Of a stretch of DNA of 64,000 nt, positions 46,788 to 57,058 are shown piece after piece. Location: assembly GCA_003008705.1 (NCBI GenBank), contig PDUO01000019.1:926552-990551 (forward strand). Direction: 5' to 3'. A program made the position numbers and the translations under genes. Numbering within the stretch: the first letter of the stretch is position 1; every line of letters starts with the position of its first letter. The stretch is from Pezicula radicicola (lineage: Eukaryota; Ascomycota; Leotiomycetes; Helotiales; Dermateaceae). The notes below the pieces were generated by a model that was given only the letters and a program-made list of their open reading frames with translations, searched no databases and had not been told where the DNA came from.

Positions 46788-48238
46788 CTAAAGAAAGGTC
46801 ATACCCTGAGCACTATCTGTAACGCCCTTGGGATTGAAGTTCTGGACCTGCTTCGCAGCTATATTTAAGTCAGTACAACATGCCATTCTTCAAGTATTCA
46901 GAAAACTTACTGCCTTGTCCCCCACTAACATCAAAAACTGTGACTGCAGCAGGAACCGTAGCATTACCCGGACTCAAAGCATAAATAAAGTTTCCCGCAG
47001 CCACCAAATCAATCATTCCGGGATTTCCATTCGTTGGCTTAATCTCCTTGATAAGTGCTCCGGTTGTCGTGTCCACCTCCACAAGACTATTGACCCCAAC
47101 ATCAGTAACAAAAGCGCTATTTGTGACGTCGGAAATTGTTGCCCAACATGTGGCAGATTGGCCAGCAATTTTGGTCTGCGCTGAAACGGTTGCAGTGTTG
47201 GCGGATGAGAGAGAGAGCGTTGCACTGCCGAATGAGGCGTCTGTTACGAAGAGATTGTTGGAATTGGGAATTAGGGCTGTGCCAAAGAGGACAGCCGTTC
47301 CAGCTGGTGAGCTTTGAGTATCCTTTGTTGAAACGACACCGTTGGAGACTGGAAAGACGGAAAGGAAGCCAGTGTTGTTGACTGTTGGGTCACCTTTGAC
47401 TGTTGTCATAAGGGCTGTAGAATCAGCATTGAAGAAAGTTTGGGAGACGGTATTTGTGGGGCCTTTAGGTGGTGTTGATTGATTGATATTGAAGGATCGG
47501 AGGCTTGTGTCGAGGGCTTTTAGTCCGGTAGTTGAATCCATAGAAAAACATGCGATGCCAGCTTTGGCTCCACTATTGGCTACGCAGGCCATCTTCAGGG
47601 TTGAGGAGACAGCTATACTCATTGGAAATTCGCCTAGCGTATTAACTGGCGTGCCAACCATTGTGAGTTTTGTTGGATTAGTGGAGTCAATAGAGAACAT
47701 TGACACTGTATTTGAACCTGGATTGACTGCAAGAATAGACTGTAAATCTGAGTAAGTCTCTACTGCCCCAAGAGCATATGGAGTTAGGACTTACATTTCC
47801 TGAGACTTTGACAGCTCCTTGACTGAAGAGAGCATCCGGTGCTGCTGGAGCTCCAGTAGTAGAATCAACTCCGTTCATGCCAGCTCCTCCTGTAGAAGTA
47901 ATAGATCCATCAGATAAAGTACCATCGCTGGCAACCTTCAAAGCTACGATTGAGTTGGCTGCTGCATTCGTCATGAAGTAGATGGCCTTCGGGTTGTTTG
48001 CTACTGCTGATGCTGTTGAATTGGCTCCTTTACCACCATGAGTTTTGGGCCCTTTGCATGTTGAGCCTGCTTGTGCTGCGTCGTTGAGGTTGATGGTTTG
48101 CCCGTTAAGAGTAATGCTTGAGCCATCTTCAGAAATTGACAGTTTTTGTCCTGTCGCTCCCACAGGGATGGTAAGAGGTACTGCTGAGGCGAGACAAATG
48201 AGTGCCAATGGAACCAAAGTGGATGAGAAGTGAACCAT
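46788..48238 (-). CDS. Secreted beta-propeller protein, 3-carboxymuconate cyclase-like
   Basis: Exons 47795-48238, 46911-47739 and 46788-46858 join in frame (introns 55 and 52 bp) to 447 residues. A signal peptide of about 19 residues is present (MVHFSSTLVPLALICLASAV). The rest is a repetitive series of strands with the pattern of seven-bladed lactonase/Pgl-type propellers: NNPKAIYFMTNAAANSIVAL, FSQGAVKVSGNSILAVNPGS (built across the first junction), NNLFVTDASFGSATLSL, NSAFVTDVGVNSLVEVDTTT and AAGNFIYALSPG. It ends QNFNPKGVTDSAQGMTFL. Secreted fungal proteins of this type are commonly named 3-carboxymuconate cyclase-like, but lactonase activity is unproven for them. It is Thr/Ser-rich with few cysteines. 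Confidence 0.85.
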
Positions 48239-49354
48239 GGTGGATTGTTGAAGATATATTTTGAAGGCTTTTAATAGACTCTCTTTAAAAAAAAAACTTT
48301 CCCTAAAAAAAACAGATAAGAATATAGATGGCTAAATGATGGATTAGAAACAGTTGTAATTGTGCGAAAGAGTGATAATGAGCGCTGCTGAAGAAAGAAG
48401 ACATCATGGCAGCAGAAATTGCCATCTTATACAGAAAGCAAGACATTCTCTTTGCCCAAAAACTAGAGCAAGATTCCTCACAACACAAGGAGTTGTAACT
48501 TCAACTTCCTGCGAAATGAAATCTTTGGAATCAATGTAGCTTAAGCGAGGCTAAAGATTCCACAAGCACAAGGATTATATCCTCGCTTAGAGGCTGATTC
48601 CACATCATGAGCGCCAAGACTCATGCTGAAACTTTGGATTATTGTGACACTTTTCAACGTCGTCTGAGCTCAATCCTTCATCCGATCATGATATCAGATA
48701 CAAAACACCAGATGATACGAAATGAAAGTAGCTATCGCAGATTCACACCATTTCGGAGTTGTAGTCCCCATATCTACCTCCAGGCTGAGATGCAAGGGTA
48801 CAACCGAGCAGAGCCTTGGAATCCCCTGAGTTTCAGGTAGTTGTTACCCGCGTCCTCCCAACTCTTTGGCACCTGCCATTCGAACCACTGTACTTTGCTT
48901 GGACTTCCTGCTGCTGCATCCATGTTATTCAACAAATCACGAACGATATTGAGCTCTACAGGGAAGAATCTCAGAGTACGAAGTAGTCAGCGCGATTTAA
49001 TTGGTTAGATTGTACAGTGGTAATGTGGTACAAGATGTATAAACCTACAATTCTATATGTTTAGGGTTAGTAGATAATGTAGTATGTGACATAGGTATAG
49101 ACTGCCTAGGAAACTTCTAGAAAAAGCTAATTAATATTATTGGTTATAGGAATAATATTCTAATTATATAGTAATTGCTTTTTTCAGTGGAAGGCACTCA
49201 GCTACCTAGCTATGAGTTACCAAGTTAGTTTGAGGCTAAGCCAGATTATACCACAGTCAGTCTAAATCACTAAGTTGCCTCAGCTTATTTATATGAACAC
49301 AGACTGATTAGATCTCACCAGGTCAATTCAATTACCAGATATTCAAGTGTTACA
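48239..49354. other. AT-rich region before the decayed gene
   Basis: More than 1.1 kb, becoming strongly TA-rich from about 49010 to 49320 with many TTA/TAA words. No functional gene is seen. The base composition fits mutation-degraded sequence. Confidence 0.5.
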
Positions 49355-50265
49355 ATGATTGACCCAAGGAAGATTGGCGGCGTGTTCCACAACATTAATC
49401 ATGAAGGTTCTGAATATGACGACTATGTGTCAACACAGTTGCCAAACATTCCAAGTAATACTCGAATCATCATGGTGCTTGGCATCACACAACGCTTCGC
49501 AAGCCCAGCCCTTGATGGTTGGTTCTTGAGCGATTTCGCTCTCTTCTGGTAAGTTAGTCATCACCCAATGTTCATATTTATTTACAACTTTATCTGTCTG
49601 CCGTACGAGTTGGTTCATAAGAGATCATTTTAAATTGGGCAAGTGAGTTACCCAAATCAAGTGAGTTACTTAAATCCATCTCTTATGTCTGAATAGATAA
49701 CCATTCGAAATGATCTCTTGTAAACCAATTCGTACGGTAGTTGCTAACATAAATTTCTTGCAGGAACATATTCCAAGGAATAACGAACAAACAACGGTGG
49801 AACCACTGTCTAGACTGTCCGAGTCTGCTCGAGGAGCACCACCGGTACCTCCACGGAAATTCAAATAGCGTCCGAAAGGTTGTTCTCAACTCGGAAATAT
49901 ACGAAAAGATGACGTCCTCAAAACACCCTTGGGAACAGGTTCTATCAATTAGCTTGAACCACCACTTGCGAACCACCTTGTAGTATGAGTGCGAAGTAGC
50001 ACAAAAGAAAAACGAAAATGTGATGATCGGATTATTTGGTCATGGCAGAGTCATGTGGGAGGCAGACAAGGGAGGCAGGAGAATCTGGCTCGGGACTGGA
50101 CACAGTGTTGCCTTGGGAATGAAGACCGTTTTGGAAGAAATTAAGGCCGATGTCAACATATTGCTGCTCACCATAGCTTGTTGATCGGGAGGATGAACTT
50201 TCTTTGAAAGACTTAACATCTCAAAAACTACAGCATCCGCCATGTGCGAGCGACTCGTGGCGTAA
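49355..50265 (+). pseudogene. Decayed caspase-like family gene with in-frame stops
   Basis: Exons 49355-49548 and from 49764 splice in frame across a 215-bp intron with donor GTAAGT, branch TGCTAAC and acceptor TTGCAG. The reading continues LDGWFLSDFALFWNIFQG and HRYLHGNSNSVRKVVLNSE, patterns I associate with an undescribed but widespread ascomycete family. It then meets TAG at 49981-49983, goes on in the same frame through MIGLFGHGRV (candidate catalytic His, codon 50041-50043) and LLLTIAC (candidate catalytic Cys, codon 50179-50181), and meets TGA at 50182-50184 and 50194-50196, and TAA at 50263-50265. The His...Cys spacing resembles clan CD peptidases such as C13 or caspases. Each of TAG and the TGAs is reachable by one C:G to T:A change, which fits RIP-like decay. 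The intron contains the full 135-bp MITE. Family identity is from memory of patterns, not a search. Confidence 0.62.
49603..49737 (+). mobile_element. MITE-like element, full copy B (135 bp)
   Basis: Perfectly bounded by inverted ends. The left end is CCGTACGAGTTGGTTCATAA followed by GAGATCATTT. The right end, reverse complemented, is CCGTACGAATTGGTTTACAA followed by GAGATCATTT: three mismatches over 30 bp. The interior has two tandem units (CAAGTGAGTTACCCAAAT and CAAGTGAGTTACTTAAAT). There is no coding capacity. No unambiguous target-site duplication is visible (left flank ...TGTCTG, right flank TAGTTG...). It lies in the intron of the decayed gene. Confidence 0.9.
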
Positions 50266-51361
50266 GTCTACTCCTGTTTCTGCTCCTGCCTCTATGAGTC
50301 GTGGCTGTAGCTCGTAATATTTGCTAATTTGCTTTGTTATGATGGGTTGGGTTTGGTTTATTATATAGTACTGATTTATTTGGGTAGGTTGAGGGAATTG
50401 ATCATTAGAGATTTGACTAGATAGTGCTTTTAGAATGAGTATTTGTCTTGTGTATGAAGTTATACCGATTACGATAATCAGGTTTGTCTTCTAGTTATGG
50501 CGGAAGGAGGTTGTAAAAAATTTATTTTCCAGAACACTTTGGTGAGAGTACATGGAATAATAAATCGATGTTTTCTTAAATTACCTACTTTTAACCCATT
50601 AAGTGAGTGCATTTGGTAATGAAGTTCCACTCAGTGGCCACAGGAAAAGAAATCAGTACAATTATTTTCTATTTTGGGGGTGGCAGAGGGGTGATAATGA
50701 GTGACAGGGCGCTACAACAATAAAGGAGCGACTAGCAAGTAAAATAAGGTAGAGGAAGCTGGGGCGGGGAAGATATAATATGGATGGGGATTTCCTATTG
50801 AATTTGCTGCTTTCACTGCTAGACAGGTAGTGAGTGTTAAACGACAGAAATAAATTAAGCGAGGGGTATTTTAGGGAAGCCTAATACAGCAGTATATTAT
50901 TTCGGTCTTCGAGTACTAGTTAGGAACTACGAGGAACGACCTTGAAAAGCAAGTTCAAACAATCACTTCTAACACCGAGACCTTGAGGATATTTAGCTCG
51001 TGTGAAAATATTTTTACACAAACGCCGAGCGCCCGCAGTTCACTGTAATATGATACAGAAATGGAGCGAAGGATGAAGCTAATAACTCGAGCAGTTTGAG
51101 AATTGATAAGAAACGATGCTCTTCGAATATACTAGTAAAACGGACTGGCTTTCAAAGTGGACTACATAGCGAAAACCCTACTTTAAACCCAAACTCCAAC
51201 CAACTCACCCTCCTCGCATGTTCTGAAATCCTGAACAAATATTCCTCGCTGTGATCATGACTGCTGTCGCGAATAAAGGTTACGGGCAAAAGAAAATGTC
51301 TTAAGTGCAAGCCTGATAATTAAGTATCAATACCATCTCATCCTATTCTATGTAGCCAGGA
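50266..51361. other. AT-rich intergenic region after the decayed gene
   Basis: Continues the degraded region; the first part may hold the lost C-terminus of the decayed gene (an in-frame TATGAGTCGTGG near 50295 is the last faint sign). No gene is supported. Confidence 0.45.
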
Positions 51362-52365
51362 CTAAAGATGATGACCATTATTCTCATCCCTCCATTGATT
51401 TTCAGTGTCCACCAATGCAGATGGCTGAACTCTGGGGCCTCGATTTGAAGGTTCCTCAGCAGGCTCATCACTGTATGGTGCACTATCGCCTTGCTCAATC
51501 AGTCTTCTCATCGTTGCTCGGTTATCTTCCGTGTCCTCGTCGGTTAAACCAGTAAGTGCCTTGAAATGTCGAGTGACGCTACCGTTCATCCAGGAAGAGC
51601 TCGTGAGGAGGTAGATCAAGGAGACGACCTGAGTAACCATATCAGCAAGTTATGATGTATATAGAGAAGGCTATAAACAGACCTTTACCAAAAACACAGT
51701 AAGAGCAACAAATAATAACAGGCCGGCGGTAATCTGTTGTGCTTGTCTCCATTCTCCAAAGCAACTCTTATGCCTATCGGGAAATGTAGTGGAACAACTC
51801 GTTGCACTGCTAAAGGGCCATGCTCGATCCTTCACAGAGTTCAAGCCGCAGCAATTGAATTTATCCTGTATTGCCTGTATGGCGTGGCCATTCTTCGCCT
51901 GGAACAAGTGTTGCCATCTGCTCTCGAGGTCACAACGTAACGCATCTGGCGGTAGGATATTTGTGAGTGCAAGTGTGGCGATGATTGTCTCGTAGATAAG
52001 CTGAAAGCCAAGGACAGCTATCAGAGGTAGGGTAAGTTGATATTGCTCTTGGCGCGATCGAGCAATAAGACCTCGTGCTCCCTGAGTGGAGATGCCTGTG
52101 ATCAGAGGTAGTACGACAGTAAATAGGCCCAAAGCTTGCGGTATTGGAAGGCTGAGATTGAGTATCTGGGTGTAGGCATAGCTTCGCGCCGGAGATCAGT
52201 CAGTGGGTGAAGCTTCGAATAGCGATGGGAATGAACAAAAATACCCTGCGATCGCAATCAACACGACCAAAGTCTGTAAAAATAAGCAATGATGGTGTTG
52301 TGATGCAGAGCGGTACTCACAATAGGCCCGCCGAACACAAACAGCTTGGTCAGAGCTGTCGTCAT
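51362..52365 (-). CDS. Tetraspanin-like membrane protein (fungal Tsp3 type)
   Basis: Exons 52321-52365, 52245-52273, 51683-52181 and 51362-51628 join in frame to 279 residues. Four membrane segments are seen: about 16-33 (TLVVLIAIAGYAYTQ), 37-55 (PQALGLFTVVLPLITGI), 71-95 (LTLPLIAVLGFQLIYETIIA) and 172-198 (ITAGLLLFVALTVFLVK, then VVSLIYLL). The large loop between the third and fourth carries the tetraspanin CCG motif, DKFNCCGLNSVKDRAWPF, plus further cysteines (ATSCSTTFPDRHKSC). The long hydrophilic C-terminus of about 75 residues is acidic. The second exon is only 29 bp; I used the donor GG/GTATTT, which restores AGYAYTQ. Tetraspanins organise membrane microdomains; a specific role is not readable here. 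Confidence 0.85.
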
Positions 52366-53325
52366 CGTAAATATCAGGGTTCAAGTAAGAAGAAAGGCGG
52401 GATGACTGAGAAGGAAATGAAAGTAAATGTTGAACAGTAGAAGCTGCGGATCAGCTGTCGAGACAATATGATATGGCACGAGAACTATCTTGACTTGGCC
52501 TTGAGTAACTAACTGACTTTGTCTTGGGTAACTGATAGAAGAAGAGGGAGAGTAGCTTTGGCACACGCCATCAGCACCAACACCACCACTCACCATGCCT
52601 CATGGGGATCATCGCCACATCGCCGCCAATGAAGCTTCGGGAATGCGCTGCACTGCACGGATGCAGAAACTGCTGGTGTGTGCTGGCGTTCTAGCCATGC
52701 GGGGAAGAAGAAGAATAAGGTTCATGGATGGGATATTAATTAATTGTTGTCTACAATTGCATGATGCTTGGATGCTTCTTCTGTTGGCTTCGAGATGAAA
52801 GTGCAAACCCCCCATCTTATGTGTCGTCCCGCCCTGCAGCATGGCCTAAAAGCAGCATACAGTAGGTTCGGTATGAGTACTGTACAAGTGAGTCCTACAT
52901 CGGATGGCTAGCTGAGAATTGAGAAGTTGAGAGGTACGAAATTGGAAGGACCCTCACATTAGTACATCGGTCACTATCGTACAAATTACTTTTCAAGAGG
53001 TCATTTTGATTGGGGCTGTATCAAATGAGTTACTCAAGAGTCAACTGTAGTAGAATAGTACTGTAGATGCGAAGTAGCGCTGCTTTTACTCTCGTCCTGG
53101 AATCTTCTCGCGTCACGTGGTGCGGGGGTTTCCAATTACCTCACTCACTCACCCACCACTCCCTACTCAGCCGCTCTCTGTCACGCACACGACTCTAGAA
53201 AGCTCTCCGCAAGCAATCACACGTCCAAAGCAACTACTTCTACTGCGACCGCAAGAAAACGCCAGAAATCCAAGCGTCAACTAAGATACATCCAAACCCG
53301 AGCAATCGCAAACAAACCGCCCATC
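52366..53325. other. Divergent promoter region of tetraspanin and SNX3, with MITE remnants
   Basis: Contains element fragments at 52489-52535 and 52978-53047. A TCACGTGG E-box-like palindrome lies at 53114-53121, and a CTCACTCACTCACCC-like pyrimidine tract precedes the SNX3 start. No gene seen. Confidence 0.45.
52978..53047 (+). mobile_element. MITE remnant, left end and core
   Basis: CGTACAAATTACTTTTCAAG then AGGTCATTTTGATTGGGGC aligns with the left terminal repeat of copy B, followed by CAAATGAGTTACTCAAGAG of the core. The right half is not recognisable. Confidence 0.6.
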
Positions 53326-53933
53326 ATGCAGGCAATGCCAGATTCGCGACAGCAGAGCTTCGAGGAGATCTACGGCCCACCAGAGAACTTCTTGGAGATA
53401 GAGGTATGTGCGCTCTCAACTCTTCAATCACAGTTTACTTATCCATCTTCAGGTCAAGAATCCACGTACACACGGCATCGGACGCAGCATGTACACCGAT
53501 TACGAGATACTCTGCCGCACCAATATTCCCGCCTTCAAGCTCAGACACAGTAGCGTGCGTAGGCGCTACTCTGACTTTGAGTACTTCCGTGATATCTTGG
53601 AGAGAGAGCAGGCACGTGTAACGATCCCACCATTGCCTGGAAAGGTCTTCACAAATCGCTTTAGCGATGATGTGATTGAGCATCGGAGAGAGGGATTGCA
53701 GCGGTTCTTGCAGATTGTTGTTGGACATCCACTTTTGCAAACTGGTAGCAAGGTCCTGGCTGGATTCGTACAAGGTTAGTGGGACTTTATCTATGTTATG
53801 AGGGCGGCCAAACTGGAAAGCAATCTATGGAAGCTTCTCTAGCATTTGCGTGCCAAGAACAAGCCTCAAGCTTTAGGGGATATAAGCTAACTAGCCTCAA
53901 ATAGATCCTAACTGGGACCGTAATGCTTGGTGA
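53326..53933 (+). CDS. SNX3: Sorting nexin-3 (PX domain)
   Basis: Endosomal PI3P-binding protein that works with retromer in recycling cargo (yeast Snx3/Grd19). Exons 53326-53403, 53453-53774 and 53905-53933 join in frame to 142 residues, the normal short size, almost all of it a PX domain. Motifs: [20 protein letters not shown] (built across the first junction), [13 protein letters not shown], the phosphoinositide-binding [15 protein letters not shown], the proline-rich IPPLPGKVF, and [18 protein letters not shown]. The final exon supplies DPNWDRNAW, a typical C-terminus. The last intron is 130 bp. Confidence 0.95.
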
Positions 53934-54915
53934 ATCTCACACGACACCGTAGTCGGTACGGATCGGCCTCGGAAACTCCAAAAGCGAAGGCCAGCAAGTA
54001 TGATAATTACCCAGCACAAACTCAATCCATTACAACGTTCAGATACCCGTTAAGGTGCAGGAGAGGAAGGCTCAGGCCTAGAGCAAAGTTCTATTTGTTC
54101 ATTTCTTGGGCGGGAAATATTGGGATTTTTTATCATTCAAAGGCGTAATTTCCGTCAATCCAAGCGAGCGTTTTTTGTTTTTAACCTTTTCTTTCGTATA
54201 CTCTTCAAAAGTGCACTGGGTTGGCTGTGCCATTCAAAGGCCCATAAGCAGCCAGTTTTGGAAGCCTTAAGTTAGTTACATATTATGAATGAAGAAGTGA
54301 TGACTTTACGTATTAGGACTTACTGTTAGTACCATCCCTGTAGACCCCAATGTAGGGTGAAGTGAAGAGAGCGAGAAGCACGACTACAAGTCTTCAGGCC
54401 ACTAAATTATTTTTGCTAACTTGAAGTCATCAACTACTCCAACTTCCTGATCACTACCACAAGTAACAGTATGGGAAGGATAGATACAAAACATAGGCAT
54501 TTTTTACATGCTCAAAGTTTATTAGATGCTCTTTTCAGTAGATTGTTTCTGTCCCTGCTATTGATAGAGTTCTTGTAGTGGTAGTCAACGTACACACTTT
54601 TCGGTTTCTGTTTTGCGAGACTCAATCAGTTGCTCCAAAGGCAACGGTGGTTTAGTAAAGGGCTTATTCCCGAATTTGGGACTTTTATTACAAGAGTGAC
54701 ATTTACCTAGTCTATGGTAGAGATCTTTCAGTTTTCCCCACCTCCACTATAAACGCCTTGCCGCTATGCTATGCTATGCTATCCTATCATACAACCGTAT
54801 CCACAATAATTCATGAGTGAAGTTCTGGTACAGGGGGGAAGTGAGGTTATTTTGTACAAGTTGAGGCCGTGCCGGTACTCCAAAATTAATTGTACAAGCT
54901 TCGCGAGAAAGCTGG
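53934..54915. other. Intergenic region between two 3' ends
   Basis: Nearly 1 kb between SNX3 and RIM2 3' ends. Only a short CTATG repeat near 54763-54780 is notable. No gene is supported. Confidence 0.5.
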
Positions 54916-56156
54916 CTATGAGGGTGTGTCGAAGTACTTCAAGATGACTTCGTAGGTTCCGAACATGATGGCTGCGCTGGGTACTGTTCGGAGTAGGTGA
55001 GGTGTTAGGCCTCCGTAGAGAGCGACCATACCCTCTTCTTTCCAGACGGTTTTGAAGCACTGGACTAGACCGGTGTATTTTGCTTTGCTGCCGTCGGTGG
55101 GTTGTTGTCGTAGTCGTGTGCGGACAACCTAGATAAAAGTTAGTTAATAGTTAAGTATACACTTGGACAACTTACTTCATGAGGATAAGTAAGAAGAGCT
55201 GCAAAGAATTTTGCACTGCCAGCACCACAGACTCTTCCCGTCCACTCGACCGTATGATCCCACATAGTCTTCGGTCTTCCACTCGCCTCAATCAACTCCT
55301 CTCTTCTCTTCAAGTTCTTCTTGATCTGCTCATAAAGTACCCATTGCAAAGTACTCTCGGTCACTCCTAAATAGCTGGCTGTCATACCCTTATACAAGCC
55401 TCTAATTCCTTCATTCCTAACTATTTGCTTTATGCAATCCCAGGAGTTCTTGTATCTTCTCACAGTTGTGCCACTCCTCTCGGCAGAACTTTTGTCAAGC
55501 TGCAGCCTAGTCTTGACCATCCAAATCGGATTTGTAGCTGTGCTCGTCACAATTCCTGCAATAGCTGCAGCGCCGACGTGAACCCACGCATTTTCAACTC
55601 CCGCATATTCGGAAATAATTCGCTTCCCGTTTCCATAAGCGTAGAAATTTATTGACCGCGCTGGCACCACCCCAACCAGGCTAGGACCCAGTCCTTTGAA
55701 AAGTGCTCTGTAACCTTCAACCTTATGAACCGAACTCAGCACCTGAAACGTTTCGCGGAAGTGAAGAAGTGCACTCCGGATGGGTGAAAGGTGTGCATGT
55801 GGTGAGATACCCTTGCGGGCTCTGCTCTCGGTGATCTGGGCTTGGTAGAAGTCGGATTGGAGGCGCGTTTTTAGGACATCGAGGGGGGCAGTTAAAGCTG
55901 CGGCTGTCATACCTCCAACCCTAAATATAAAGGTCAGCACATGTAGCATTGGGTTTTGTAGAAAAGGGGCTGCTTACCCTCCAGCAACGAAATGCGCCCA
56001 TGATTTCGCAACAGGTGCAGGCTTAGTTGCTATTGATGCTCCATATTTGCGATCATCTGAAGGTATTAAATCACCCGTCTCCCGCGACTGGATAAGCGGT
56101 GGTGGTGAATGAAGTCTCTGTGAATCTACAGACCTGGAAGCAGATGAGGTATTCAT
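54916..56156 (-). CDS. RIM2: Mitochondrial pyrimidine nucleotide carrier RIM2
   Basis: Inner-membrane SLC25 carrier that exchanges pyrimidine nucleotides (SLC25A33/36 in animals). Exons 55978-56156, 55176-55920 and 54916-55128 join in frame to 378 residues, like yeast RIM2. Three repeats are complete: AAALTAPLDVLKTRLQSDFY, STATNPIWMVKTRLQLDKS and AALLTYPHEVVRTRLRQQPT (the last across a junction). The tryptophan-containing second motif NPIWMVKTRLQLD is diagnostic of this subfamily. The insert after the first signature (ESRARKGISPHAHLSPIRSA) is also typical. A Ser/Pro-rich leader of about 50 residues precedes repeat one. Confidence 0.95.
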
Positions 56157-57058
56157 CTAGACAAGTTGTAGGGGTGTTAAGAGAACGCCGAGCTGAATAT
56201 GGGTTGTAAAATTTCTTCGAAGATTCAGCGCTTGTGCATTGATGGCATTTCATACAAGATTTACACGCGGTGCTGGTTACCCGGAGTCGTGAATAGATGC
56301 AGATAATAATCGAATTGATGGTTGACAAAGTTATTCAACTCCGTTGTCCGTGATGACGCGAATTCACTTTGTACAATGCTGGAGATAAATCTGCAAGGAT
56401 GGGACGGCCGCTAGCTTCTTCAGAGAAAGGGGGCTCGAAGCTAGAAGTACGGTACCCTAACTTATTATTATTATTATGCTCTCACGACTCTATAGATAAT
56501 TAGCGTGAACCTCAATATGTTCCTCTTTGCTTATAAACTTAATAACAGCCTCACACACATAAACGCCAGAACTTACCTAACTGAGTGATCTGTTCGCTAG
56601 TTGATAAGCTGGCTTAATAGCACCAAGGCAAGAACGGCGGAGCCAAGAGTAGTAGATGGGACATCCTGTCATGCCCTGAGTCGATGTGTTTTAAAATTTT
56701 CTAATGTCACTGTGAATGTCACTTAAAGTCTCGATTGGTCTACTATGAATCTCCAACAACATAGTACGACTAGTAGCCAAAAAGTACACTAAATTTTAGT
56801 AATAAGTCAATTACTGCGTGCGTGTTTCGTACATACATCCTCGACTTGCAACCAATAGTAATAAACCAACAGTACATATCGAACCTCAAGCATAGCCCAA
56901 TGCGCCGATGCTCCAGCTCCTCCAACTCCCATAGGGCATTATATAATCATACATTGGTGCTCCGGTTGAAGATTGAGTCAAACCATAAAATGGACCTATG
57001 CCGGCTATCAAAGCAGTCGAAGAAAAACATTCGCCAAAACGCCATATCGACCAACCCT
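56157..57058. other. Intergenic region, AT-rich, RIM2 promoter
   Basis: Contains a TTA trinucleotide run at 56462-56476. No gene seen. Confidence 0.5.

Noticed and set aside
49683..49976. A 97-codon minus-strand frame opposite the decayed gene
   Set aside because: Antisense shadow of exon 2; the plus strand has the coding pattern and splice signals.
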